64,000 nucleotides of DNA from contig CBFHYU010000001.1 of NCBI GenBank assembly GCA_965660165.1, forward strand, positions 62,001 to 126,000. Direction: 5' to 3'. Below are positions 34,440-42,995 of the stretch, in pieces. Position 1 is the stretch's first letter. Each line of letters starts with the position of its first letter. The notes under the pieces are model-generated. The model saw nothing but the letters and a program-made list of their open reading frames with translations. It had not been told where the DNA came from and did no database searches. The translations under genes and the position numbers were made by a program. Source of the stretch: WTJO01 sp965660165. GTDB taxonomy: Bacteria > Pseudomonadota > Alphaproteobacteria > Puniceispirillales > Puniceispirillaceae.

Positions 34440-35852
34440 ATGAGCCTTTTTGACGATATTCCCCAGATTTCAGAACATCATGTTAAAGACAGACAATCTG
34501 CCCATAAATATCTGGAAACTGTATGTGCTGAGCTAGATAGTCTTGGGCGCCAGATACAGGCAATACGATATGTCGAAGAAGCGTTCGCCCATCAGCAAAT
34601 TGACCAGCTGTTTGATAATAATACAGCTGAAATAAGCCCGTTACATGCCGTACCGCTTGCGCATAAAGAGCTGTATGGCAGAACAGGTTGGCTTTATGAG
34701 GGTGGTTCCGCCTCATGTCAGGGAGAGCGTGCTAGCACAACCGCCCATGCCATTAGCTGTCTAGATAAGGCAGGCGCCATTGATTGTGGCCGTACGGTAA
34801 GTGTTGAATATGCGCTTGGGGTTACTGGCCATAATGATTATGCTGGCACGCCCTTAAACCCGTGGCATCATGATTATATTTGTGGTGGATCATCCTCTGG
34901 TTCAGGGGCGGTGGTGGCTAGCGGCATTGTGCCTGTATCACTTGGCAGTGACACTGGTGGGTCAATCAGACTACCTGCCGCTGCCTGCGGGCTAGTTGGG
35001 ATTAAGCCAACCCATGGGCTGGTATCACGTGCTGGCGTATTCCCTTTATCTGTCTCGCTAGACACAGTAGGCCCGCTTAGCCGATCTGTATATGATGCGG
35101 CGCTTGTTCTCTCAAAAATAACTGGATTTGATAGCAATGATCCGGTCTCAATAGCGGCGCCGAAAATTGATTATCTTGCCCATCTGGATGGTGCGGTAGA
35201 TGGTGTGAAGCTTGGGCTTGAAACAGATTATTTTCTATCTGGCACGGATAGTGATATTGCAGATATCATCAGTTCTGCCTTTGAGCAAACTGAATCATTT
35301 GGTGCCAAATTATCTGAAATCAAAATCTCTGGCATTAACACAATCAACCCGCTTAATATTTTGATGATCAGCTCTGAGGCCTGTCATGTCCATATAGACA
35401 GAATTATTGAACGCCATTCAGAAATGAACCCCCAAACCATTATGCGCGTGCTGACAGGTCTGTATAGTTCAGCAGAAATAGAGGCGAGATTATCCGCAAC
35501 ACGCGCAGAGATGTCTGCCAAAATGATTGACCAGATATTCGCTGAAATAGATGTGGTTGTCACACCTGTCTGGCCATTTGCCTTGCCCACCATCGCACAG
35601 AGTGATGTTGGCGCAAAACCAGAAGCAGCAGCCTTGATGCAGAATATAGGGCATAATACACGGCCAGTAAATTTTCTTGGGCTTCCCGCGATTGTAGTGC
35701 CTGTTGGCTTTGATAAAAATGGTCTGCCTGTATCTATGCAATTTGTAGGCAAACCCTATTCAGAGGCTTTGCTCATTCGGCTCGCACGTCATTGCGAACA
35801 GCATTTTAGATTTTGGGATAACAGACCGCCAGCACCCGCCAGCCAATCTTAA
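34440..35852 (+). CDS. Amidase signature family hydrolase (nitrile pathway)
   Basis: Amidase of 470 residues, expected to hydrolyse the amide made by the divergent nitrile hydratase to acid and ammonia. Triad parts: Lys76 in LAHKELYG, the GGSSSGSG loop at 149-156 with the cis serine, and nucleophile Ser175 in DTGGSIRLPA. The AHKELYGRTGW variant is of the GatA/AtzE-like branch rather than the aliphatic nitrilase-type amidase. The stop overlaps the convergent SCO1 stop by four bases. The function in the nitrile route is inferred from context. Confidence 0.88.
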   Translation: MSLFDDIPQISEHHVKDRQSAHKYLETVCAELDSLGRQIQAIRYVEEAFAHQQIDQLFDNNTAEISPLHAVPLAHKELYGRTGWLYEGGSASCQGERASTTAHAISCLDKAGAIDCGRTVSVEYALGVTGHNDYAGTPLNPWHHDYICGGSSSGSGAVVASGIVPVSLGSDTGGSIRLPAAACGLVGIKPTHGLVSRAGVFPLSVSLDTVGPLSRSVYDAALVLSKITGFDSNDPVSIAAPKIDYLAHLDGAVDGVKLGLETDYFLSGTDSDIADIISSAFEQTESFGAKLSEIKISGINTINPLNILMISSEACHVHIDRIIERHSEMNPQTIMRVLTGLYSSAEIEARLSATRAEMSAKMIDQIFAEIDVVVTPVWPFALPTIAQSDVGAKPEAAALMQNIGHNTRPVNFLGLPAIVVPVGFDKNGLPVSMQFVGKPYSEALLIRLARHCEQHFRFWDNRPPAPASQS

Positions 35853-36439
35853 GAGGCAGAGAGTAGATTTTTCAGCTTGACCACAGAAACATCATGGCTT
35901 TCTTGCGGTGAAATCGTGCCTGCCAGCCTGCCATAGCTATTCAGCAGAAAAATAGTGGCTGTGTGATCATAGCTAAGCTCACCAGAAGCGCTGATAAAGG
36001 ATTTTCGATAAATGCCCCAGTCAGACAGCATGGTTTCAATATCGGCCTCTGTGCCAGTAAGCCCGATAATATCCTCACCAAAATAGCCAAGATATTCAGA
36101 GAGAATTTGTGCTGTATCACGCGCTGGATCAACGGTGACAAACACTATCTGCAAATCATCAGAATCAGCGCCTATCTCATCGCGCCATACAGTTAAATTT
36201 GACAGCGCTGTTGGGCAGACATCAGGGCAATGAGTAAATCCAAAAAATAGCGCTGTTGGCGTGCCAATAAGCAGGCTTTGATCTGCCGGCTCGCCTGTCT
36301 GCGAGATAAGTGAAAATGGCGCGCCAATATCAAAGCCCGCAGGATCAACTGTTTTGCGCGCTAAATATTCAGATATGCCAAAGCCTATGGCCAATATCAA
36401 AATAAAGCCGACGCCAAAGATAAGTTTGGTTTTGACCAT
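35849..36439 (-). CDS. SCO1/SenC copper chaperone
   Basis: Membrane-anchored thioredoxin-fold protein that delivers copper to the CuA centre of cytochrome oxidase. An N-terminal anchor spans about residues 5-22. The copper site is Cys71 and Cys75 in HCPDVCP with His159 in YDHTAT. Length 196 is normal. No cytochrome oxidase genes are in the window, so it stands alone between two convergent or divergent neighbours. Confidence 0.93.
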   Translation of the reverse strand: MVKTKLIFGVGFILILAIGFGISEYLARKTVDPAGFDIGAPFSLISQTGEPADQSLLIGTPTALFFGFTHCPDVCPTALSNLTVWRDEIGADSDDLQIVFVTVDPARDTAQILSEYLGYFGEDIIGLTGTEADIETMLSDWGIYRKSFISASGELSYDHTATIFLLNSYGRLAGTISPQESHDVSVVKLKNLLSAS

Positions 36440-36509
36440 GCCGACACTTTCTGTAACAGTCAGGAAGAAATAGATGTATAACTCTTGCTATAAATAAGGT
36501 GTACTGAAG

Positions 36510-37742
36510 ATGAGCACAATGTCTTTTTCTGATGATGCGACATATGATCAATATGATGTCGTGATCATAGGTGGTGCCATGATTGGCTCATCAATCGCGT
36601 GGTTTTTGACCTCAAACCCTGATTTTGATGGCAAGCTGTTGGTGGTTGAACGTGACCCATCTTATGAATTTGCCTCAACATCCAGAACAAATTCATGTGT
36701 AAGACAGCAATTTTCAACTGAGATAAATATCAAAATTTCTCAATTTACAGCTGAATTTGTCACTAATTTCAAAGACTATATCAAAACGGAAGAAGACGTA
36801 CCTGAGCTGAATTTTGATAAATTTGGCTATATGTATCTGGCAGATAATCAGCCCTTTGCCCAGCATCTGATCGAATGTCAGAAACTGCAAGCCTCTCTTG
36901 GAGCAGGCACTGTGATTATGTCACCAGATGACATTCTGGCAGCCTATCCCTTTTACCAGCTTGATGACATTATTCTAGGTAGCCACAACCTCAAAGATGA
37001 GGGGTATTTTGAAGGTAGCACGATTTTTGAATGGTGGCGGCGGATGGCAATTAAGCAAGGTGCCGAATATATTCAAGGTGACGTAGTTGATATTGAGCTA
37101 GATAGCTTGGGGCAAAAAATACATTCTATAACGCTGAAATCAGGGCAGAAGATAGGGTGTGGTAAGCTGGTAAATGCCTCTGGCCCATATGCAGATATAG
37201 TCTCTCAGATGGCAGGGATCAGATTGCCAATCGAGCCCCGAAAACGCTATACTTGGATTTTTTCAGCCGAACGGCCGCTTGACCGAAAGCTACCGCTTAC
37301 GATTGACCCGTCTGGCATTCATATGCGTCAATATGGCGCCAATGCTAGCAATTTATATATGGCTGGCAGCCCACCAAACCCTGACCCAAAAGTGGCCTTT
37401 GATGATTTTGAAGAAGACCCCACTATTTGGGAAGAATATGTCTGGCCGCTTATTTATAACAGGGTGCCGCAATTTGATGCCTTGCGCATAGAATCAAGCT
37501 GGGCTGGACATTATGCCTTTAATAAATTTGATCATAATGCTGTGCTTGGCCCTCATGACAACGTTACAAATTTTCTATTTGCAAACGGATTTTCAGGTCA
37601 CGGGCTTCAACAGTCACCTGCGGTTGGCAGAGGCATTTCTGAGCTTATTCTTTATGGGGAATTTCGCGCACTTGATTTATCTCCGTTCAGCTATCAGCGC
37701 ATTATCCAGAACAGGCCATTGACTGAAAAGGCTGTTATCTAG
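36510..37742 (+). CDS. FAD-dependent oxidoreductase, DAO family
   Basis: Flavoprotein of 410 residues with the D-amino acid oxidase/glycine oxidase fold. The dinucleotide motif is VVIIGGAMIGSSIAW (about 18-32), a variant of GxGxxG with Ala-Met in the middle, followed by the acidic end of strand two (VVERD). The C-terminal FANGFSGHGLQQSPAVGRGISELI (about 366-389) is the second FAD-binding region typical of the family. The SRTNSCVRQQFS segment (about 59-70) occupies the usual conserved second motif. Possible substrates are sarcosine, N-methyl amino acids or other amines. It is divergent from SCO1 and ends in overlapping stops with iolE. Confidence 0.85.
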   Translation: MSTMSFSDDATYDQYDVVIIGGAMIGSSIAWFLTSNPDFDGKLLVVERDPSYEFASTSRTNSCVRQQFSTEINIKISQFTAEFVTNFKDYIKTEEDVPELNFDKFGYMYLADNQPFAQHLIECQKLQASLGAGTVIMSPDDILAAYPFYQLDDIILGSHNLKDEGYFEGSTIFEWWRRMAIKQGAEYIQGDVVDIELDSLGQKIHSITLKSGQKIGCGKLVNASGPYADIVSQMAGIRLPIEPRKRYTWIFSAERPLDRKLPLTIDPSGIHMRQYGANASNLYMAGSPPNPDPKVAFDDFEEDPTIWEEYVWPLIYNRVPQFDALRIESSWAGHYAFNKFDHNAVLGPHDNVTNFLFANGFSGHGLQQSPAVGRGISELILYGEFRALDLSPFSYQRIIQNRPLTEKAVI

Positions 37743-38638
37743 CGGATAAGCCCATATCCTGTTTTTTGCATCGCATCATATAGCGCCTGATAGCCAATTT
37801 TGGCATATTCTAGCGGATTTGCCTTTGCAGGATCCTGCTCTGCCTCAATGATAACCCAGCCTTCATATCCCACATCATGAAGCTGTTTCATTACCTGATC
37901 ATAATCGATCATCCCATCGCCAGGTACAGTAAACACCCCCTCTAGCACGCAATCCAGAAATGACTGGCTATCTTTATTGATCTGTGCCAGCACATTTTTG
38001 CGAATATCTTTGGTATGGACATGGTTAATGCGCGAGCCATATTTTTCAATCACAGCGCTGATATTGCCACCTGCAAATACAAGATGGCCTGTATCAAGCA
38101 GCAAATGCACCGCCTCGCCAGTATGCGCCATCAGCTGATCAATTTCTGCCTCTGATTCAACAGCAGTGCCCATATGGTGATGGAAGCTTAGAGGCACACC
38201 TTTTGCTGCACAATGTTCAGCCAGCGCCGTTAGGCGCCTGCCATAGCTAGCAACATCAAAATCTGCCAGCTTTGGACGGGTGTTAAGCGGGCGCTCTTGT
38301 CTGTTCTGGACTGTTCCATATGTCTCGCCATACACAATCACGGCCGCCCCGCAATCCGCGAACAGAGCGAGCTGGTCTGCAATTCTGTCAAGCTCATCTT
38401 CAAGGCTATTATGAATCAGCGTGCCTGAATACCAGCCAGATACCAGCGATAGATCATGTGCCTTAAGACAGGCAGACAGATCAATAGCATTATTTGGGAA
38501 TTTCCCGCCTGTTTCCGTGCCAGAAAACCCTGCTAAAGCGGTTTCTGCAAGACATGTCTCAAGCGATGTATCTCCCCCTAATTGTGGCAGATCATCATTT
38601 GACCATGATATTGGCGACATTCCTAACCGTAATTTCAT
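37739..38638 (-). CDS. iolE: Inosose dehydratase
   Basis: TIM-barrel metal enzyme dehydrating 2-keto-myo-inositol to trihydroxycyclohexanedione. The start MKLRLGMSPISWSNDDLPQLGGDT (from 38638), FHHHMGTAVES (about 155-165), LLLDTGHLVFAGG and HVHTKDIR are IolE hallmarks. AGGTGA upstream fixes this start; 299 residues is the normal length. It is the last gene of the inositol operon, ten bases after iolB. Confidence 0.95.
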   Translation of the reverse strand: MKLRLGMSPISWSNDDLPQLGGDTSLETCLAETALAGFSGTETGGKFPNNAIDLSACLKAHDLSLVSGWYSGTLIHNSLEDELDRIADQLALFADCGAAVIVYGETYGTVQNRQERPLNTRPKLADFDVASYGRRLTALAEHCAAKGVPLSFHHHMGTAVESEAEIDQLMAHTGEAVHLLLDTGHLVFAGGNISAVIEKYGSRINHVHTKDIRKNVLAQINKDSQSFLDCVLEGVFTVPGDGMIDYDQVMKQLHDVGYEGWVIIEAEQDPAKANPLEYAKIGYQALYDAMQKTGYGLIR

Positions 38639-38648
38639 ATCTTTCACC

Positions 38649-39455
38649 TTAAAAATCTTTTCCAATTATCCATTCATGATCAGGATCATTATGGAATTTC
38701 CAGATTCGTTTTGGCCCTGCCATAACATTCAGATAATAGCTTTCATAGCCATGAGGCACCCCCACAGGATGATAGCCACGTGGCACTAACACTACTGATT
38801 TATCAGGGGCTGCCATCACCTCATTTAGCGCTCTGGTATCATCATAAACATGATGTAATACATGACCTTGGCTAGGATTGATACGGTGATAATAGGTTTC
38901 TTCAAGCAATGATTCATGCGGCACATTATCTGTGTCATGCTTATGCGGCGGATAGGATGACCAATTTCCAGACGGGGTGATAACCTCAACCACCAACAAG
39001 CTGTCAGCAGGTTCTGTTTCAGGCAGGATATTACACACAAAGCGCGTATTGCTGCCTGTGCCACGTTCTTCAAGTGGCATCATATCAGGGGTAATCACTC
39101 TAGGTGGATGGGCGCCTGTAATGCCTGGTGCGGTGCAAATTGCCAGCTCGCATTCTGATGTGGCGGTGACCTTCCAGCCAGTATGAAATGGCAGATAGAC
39201 AGCTATAGGTGGTTGTTTGTCAAATAGTGATTTCCGACCAATAAGCTCGCCAAAATCTATCTCCCCGCCAACAATTCTGGCCGACCCTGATAGGAGCACG
39301 ATACAGGTTTCATCGTGATTGCCATCAGCCTCTACCACCATATCTTTGGCTAGCATATGGGCAGAAAATCCAACATATTGCCAGCCAGCTGATTGCGGTG
39401 TGATGGCATGAAGCTGAGAATTTGTGTTATCCGCAGGCACTAATAATCTGGACAT
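38649..39455 (-). CDS. iolB: 5-deoxy-glucuronate isomerase
   Basis: Cupin-type isomerase converting 5-deoxy-glucuronate to 2-deoxy-5-ke-gluconate's precursor form (5-dehydro-2-deoxygluconate) in myo-inositol catabolism. Two-cupin fold of 268 residues. The metal-binding block SSYPPHKHDTDN (about 165-176) and EETYYHRINPSQGHVLHHVY (about 184-203) are typical, as are VLVPRGYHPVGVPHGYESYYLNVMAG near the end. It lies between iolD (20 bases) and iolE (10 bases). Confidence 0.95.
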   Translation of the reverse strand: MSRLLVPADNTNSQLHAITPQSAGWQYVGFSAHMLAKDMVVEADGNHDETCIVLLSGSARIVGGEIDFGELIGRKSLFDKQPPIAVYLPFHTGWKVTATSECELAICTAPGITGAHPPRVITPDMMPLEERGTGSNTRFVCNILPETEPADSLLVVEVITPSGNWSSYPPHKHDTDNVPHESLLEETYYHRINPSQGHVLHHVYDDTRALNEVMAAPDKSVVLVPRGYHPVGVPHGYESYYLNVMAGPKRIWKFHNDPDHEWIIGKDF

Positions 39456-39474
39456 GATACAGCCTCTTTCCTAT

Positions 39475-41322
39475 TTAGCTAAATCTATCTATCTGGCGTT
39501 TGCGCTGTTCACTATATCTATCATATAGCACGTCCATATCTTCACGTTCTGATATCGCTGGAATAGCCACATCCCACCAACAGCCGCCTGCTTGCGTTGA
39601 TGGCGCAGGATCTGTAGCGATCACAACCACATTCACGCCGCCACGCGCAATACTAGCTGAAATAGCTGTTTCAAGATCTTCGAGGCTAGTTACCAGCACC
39701 GCATGCGCACCTAGTGAGCGAGCATGAGCAACATAGTCAATATCAGGCAATGTTTCATGATAGCTATCTTCTAGCAAATTATTAAAAGGTGCGCCGCCTG
39801 TTGCTGCTTGTAATCTGTTAATACAGCCAAAACCGCGATTATCTGTGATCACGAGGGTAAAGCTTAGCCCCATCATCACAGCGGTTGCCAGCTCGGAATT
39901 ATGCATCAGATAAGAACCATCACCTGCAAACACGATTGCTGGTCGTTCAGGACAGGCCATATTCACCCCCAGACCAGCGGCCACCTCATATCCCATACAG
40001 CTAAAGCCATATTCCATATGATAGCCATCAACATCACCTGTCTGCCATAATTTATGCAACTCGCCAGGCATAGACCCTGCTGCCCCAACCACAATCGCCT
40101 GTTTAGGAGCCGCACGGTTTACAGCGCCTATCACCTGACTGTCGCTTGGTAATTGGCGTGTCATTTCAGCAGAAGTAACCTCTGCCACCGCCGCCGCCCA
40201 TTCAGCGCGTGCATGCGCAATTTCATCCTGATAATCCGAAGAGGTCTGATACCCCATTAGCCCAGCCCCAATTTCCGCTAGCCCTGTATCTGCATCACCT
40301 ACCAGCCTCAAGCCAGAGGCCTTTACCGCATCATGTGACTGGATATTGAGCGAGATAAGCCTGCCTGAGATTAGTGTATTAGACCCTGTAGTGAAATCTT
40401 GTAATCTGGTACCAATGGCGAATATAAGATCAGCCTTTGACAGCAAGCTATTTGCGGCTGAACTGCCAGTTACGCCTGCAGCCCCAAGATAAAGCGAATC
40501 ATCTTCAACCAGAACAGATTTGCCAGCTTGTGTTGCGCAAACTGGAATCGCATGAGCCTCAGCAAAGGCTTTTAGCCGCGCTTGCGCCCCTGAATATTTC
40601 ACGCCGCCACCTGCTAATATCACAGGACGGCTAGCAGATGATAACGCTGTGATAGCCTCTGATATCGCCATCTCGTCAGCCCGTGGGCGCGCTATCTCCC
40701 ATATGTTCGGGGTAAAAAACTGTTCTGGATAGTCAAAGGCTTCAGCCTGAACATCCTGACACAGGCTGAGACAAACAGGCCCGCATTCTGCCCCGTCTGT
40801 CAGCACAGACATCGCCTTTGGCAAGGCTTTTAATAGCTGTTCAGGGCGGGTGATTCTATCAAAATAGCGGCAGACAGGCCGAAAACAATCATTTGCAGAA
40901 ATCGTACCGTCAGAAAATGATTCAATTTGCTGTAATACAGGGTCAGGCCGCCTATCTGCAAACACATCACCTGGCAGAAATAAGACAGGCAATCTGTTTA
41001 CATGTGCTAGGGCGGCGGCTGTCACCATATTGGTTGCACCAGGCCCAATAGATGAGGTAACCGCCATCATTTGGCGGCGTGATTTTTGCTTTGCATAGGC
41101 AATAGCGCTATGCGCCATTGTTTGTTCATTATGCCCGCGAAAGGTAGGTAGCTGATCCCGAACAGCATAAAGCGCCTCGCCCAATCCTGCGACATTACCA
41201 TGCCCAAAAATTGCCCACACGCCCGCAAAGGCAGGCTGGAGACTACCATCAAATTGACGGATCGACTGCGCCGCCATCCATCTGGTCAGAGCCTGTGCCA
41301 TAGTTAGTCTGATTGTTGGCAT
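39475..41322 (-). CDS. iolD: 3D-(3,5/4)-trihydroxycyclohexane-1,2-dione hydrolase
   Basis: Thiamine-diphosphate enzyme of the acetolactate-synthase fold that opens the inositol-derived ring to 5-deoxy-glucuronate. Start at ATG 41322 (MPTIRLTMAQAL) has GAGG eight bases upstream and gives 615 residues, the family size; an open frame 103 codons longer would run into the RpiR gene and is rejected. RGHNEQTMAHSAIAYAK near residue 70 and the diphosphate motif GDGSYLMHNSE ending in ITDN (about 465-490) are present. It follows the regulator by 31 bases. Confidence 0.95.
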   Translation of the reverse strand: MPTIRLTMAQALTRWMAAQSIRQFDGSLQPAFAGVWAIFGHGNVAGLGEALYAVRDQLPTFRGHNEQTMAHSAIAYAKQKSRRQMMAVTSSIGPGATNMVTAAALAHVNRLPVLFLPGDVFADRRPDPVLQQIESFSDGTISANDCFRPVCRYFDRITRPEQLLKALPKAMSVLTDGAECGPVCLSLCQDVQAEAFDYPEQFFTPNIWEIARPRADEMAISEAITALSSASRPVILAGGGVKYSGAQARLKAFAEAHAIPVCATQAGKSVLVEDDSLYLGAAGVTGSSAANSLLSKADLIFAIGTRLQDFTTGSNTLISGRLISLNIQSHDAVKASGLRLVGDADTGLAEIGAGLMGYQTSSDYQDEIAHARAEWAAAVAEVTSAEMTRQLPSDSQVIGAVNRAAPKQAIVVGAAGSMPGELHKLWQTGDVDGYHMEYGFSCMGYEVAAGLGVNMACPERPAIVFAGDGSYLMHNSELATAVMMGLSFTLVITDNRGFGCINRLQAATGGAPFNNLLEDSYHETLPDIDYVAHARSLGAHAVLVTSLEDLETAISASIARGGVNVVVIATDPAPSTQAGGCWWDVAIPAISEREDMDVLYDRYSEQRKRQIDRFS

Positions 41323-41353
41323 AAGATTATCCTCTATTTCGTCATCAAATATA

Positions 41354-42172
41354 TTATCTGCTGGTTTTTGTTCTGCCTGTTTCAATAGCCAGATGCTGGC
41401 ATAACGAAATGGTTGCGCAAATAGACTTAAACCCCTGAAAGGCGCTTTCAAAAACAAGCAAACTATGGTCATCATAAAGCGGGCTGATTTTTGTATCTGT
41501 AATAGACACAACACAGATATCTTGCTTTCGGGCTTGGGCAACCAGCGATACGGTAAGCTCGCTATACGGGGCAAAGCTTGTGGCAAGCATAATTTCACCT
41601 GCCCCCACCAGATGAAGTTGGTCAAAGGCAAATTGGGGAGCGGTTGACATAATCTGGTTTCTGATCCCCATTCTGGTAAACATATAAGATAGATAGCTCA
41701 TCGCCGCCATTGAACGCCCATTACCCACAAGCCAGATCATCTTTGCCTGCCGCAAAGTGTCAATCGCTGTATTAAGCCTGCCCCTATCCATCTGTTGATG
41801 CGATTTCAAGATAGATTGTGCCGCCGCCCCTGATAAAGCTTCAAAACTTTCTTCTGACGATAAGGCATCAAGTTGCGAGATACGGGCGCTATAGCTTGAC
41901 CATTGTGATGTTAGGCTGTGTTTATAGACTGCCTGAAGCTGGCTAAATCTGGCAAACCCCATATATTTGGCAAAGCGCACAAATGCAGAGCTATTGATAT
42001 GGGTGCGTGATTCCAGATCAGACAAGGTAGATAGCGCCATTGTTTCAGGATACACCAGCGCAAAATTAGCAATTTCCTGCAATTTTTTCGGCATGGTTTG
42101 ATAGCGTTTTTGTATCCTCTCTCCTAAGCTGTCTAATTCGCTTTGGTAGGCACTATCTTTGAGTTCATTCAT
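41354..42172 (-). CDS. RpiR/MurR-family transcriptional regulator of the inositol operon
   Basis: A 272-residue regulator with an N-terminal helix-turn-helix domain (about 1-80, including ALSTLSDLESRTHINSSAFVRFAKYMGF) and a C-terminal sugar-isomerase (SIS) domain (about 130-260, with LVGNGRSMAAMSYLSYMFTRMG) that binds phosphorylated sugar ligands. Its place inside the operon between the transporter and iolD suggests that it controls these genes and so itself. The ligand is probably an inositol catabolite phosphate such as 2-deoxy-5-keto-gluconate-6-phosphate (inference). AAGG stands about eight bases before the start. Confidence 0.9.
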   Translation of the reverse strand: MNELKDSAYQSELDSLGERIQKRYQTMPKKLQEIANFALVYPETMALSTLSDLESRTHINSSAFVRFAKYMGFARFSQLQAVYKHSLTSQWSSYSARISQLDALSSEESFEALSGAAAQSILKSHQQMDRGRLNTAIDTLRQAKMIWLVGNGRSMAAMSYLSYMFTRMGIRNQIMSTAPQFAFDQLHLVGAGEIMLATSFAPYSELTVSLVAQARKQDICVVSITDTKISPLYDDHSLLVFESAFQGFKSICATISLCQHLAIETGRTKTSR

Positions 42173-42205
42173 CTGCCAGCCTTAATCACGCCCGACATGC
42201 GTGTG

Positions 42206-42994
42206 TCAAATAGCCAATTCCTTTGCGAGATCACCTATCTTCGCACCACCTGCCATCAGACGTTTAATATCGTCGCCTTCAAGGTCTTTTGCTGTGCCTT
42301 TGCCGATCACTTCACCAAGAGATAGGAAGGTGAATCTATCTGCTATCAGACGGGCATGAATTTCATTATGCGTGATAAGAATGATCGCTATATCACCAAG
42401 TTTCTGCACACGCCTAATTGTCTTTAGCACTTCCATCTGCTGTTTTTGACCTAAGGCTGAGGTTGGCTCATCTAAAATAAGCACCTTTGCGCCAAAATAG
42501 ATAGCGCGCGCAATTGCCAATGTCTGTCTTTGGCCGCCAGACATTGTACCAACTGCCTGCTGAGGATCAGCGATATTGATTCCGATTTTTGCCATCTCAG
42601 CAACCGCTATTTCATGCATTTCGTCCATTTTTAACAAGCCAAAGGGCGAATTAAATGTGGTTAGCTCGCGACCAAGAAAGAAATTTCTGGTTACTGAGGT
42701 TAGCGGATTAAGCGCTAAATCTTGATAGACAGTGCCAATACCTGCATCAGAGGCATCTCGAGGCGAGGCAAAATTTACCAACTGCCCATCTACCTTAATC
42801 TCGCCTGATGTAGGGGGAAACACGCCAGACAGAATTTTAATCAAGGTTGATTTACCTGCCCCATTATCCCCAAGCAAGGCATGCACCTCGCCAGGATACA
42901 CCGACAGATCAACACCATTTAGTGCGGTAAAGCTGCCGAATTTCTTTGCCAAATTTGACGTTTCGATTAGTGGTTTTTGCTGAGTTTTTGCCAT
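42206..42994 (-). CDS. Sugar (inositol) ABC importer ATP-binding protein, single domain
   Basis: ATPase of 262 residues with Walker A GDNGAGKST, signature MSGGQRQ, Walker B VLILDEPTSALG and H-loop LITHN. Only one nucleotide-binding domain is present, as in FrcA, unlike the two-domain RbsA. Start placed at ATG 42994 (MAKTQQK), one base after the permease stop. Adjacent inositol genes make myo-inositol or a related cyclitol the likely cargo. Confidence 0.9.
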   Translation of the reverse strand: MAKTQQKPLIETSNLAKKFGSFTALNGVDLSVYPGEVHALLGDNGAGKSTLIKILSGVFPPTSGEIKVDGQLVNFASPRDASDAGIGTVYQDLALNPLTSVTRNFFLGRELTTFNSPFGLLKMDEMHEIAVAEMAKIGINIADPQQAVGTMSGGQRQTLAIARAIYFGAKVLILDEPTSALGQKQQMEVLKTIRRVQKLGDIAIILITHNEIHARLIADRFTFLSLGEVIGKGTAKDLEGDDIKRLMAGGAKIGDLAKELAI

Positions 42995-42995
42995 C

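Noticed and set aside
41323..41631. Upstream extension of iolD by 103 codons
   Set aside because: The extension overlaps the RpiR coding region and reads as non-protein-like sequence; ATG 41322 has a good Shine-Dalgarno site and gives the family length.
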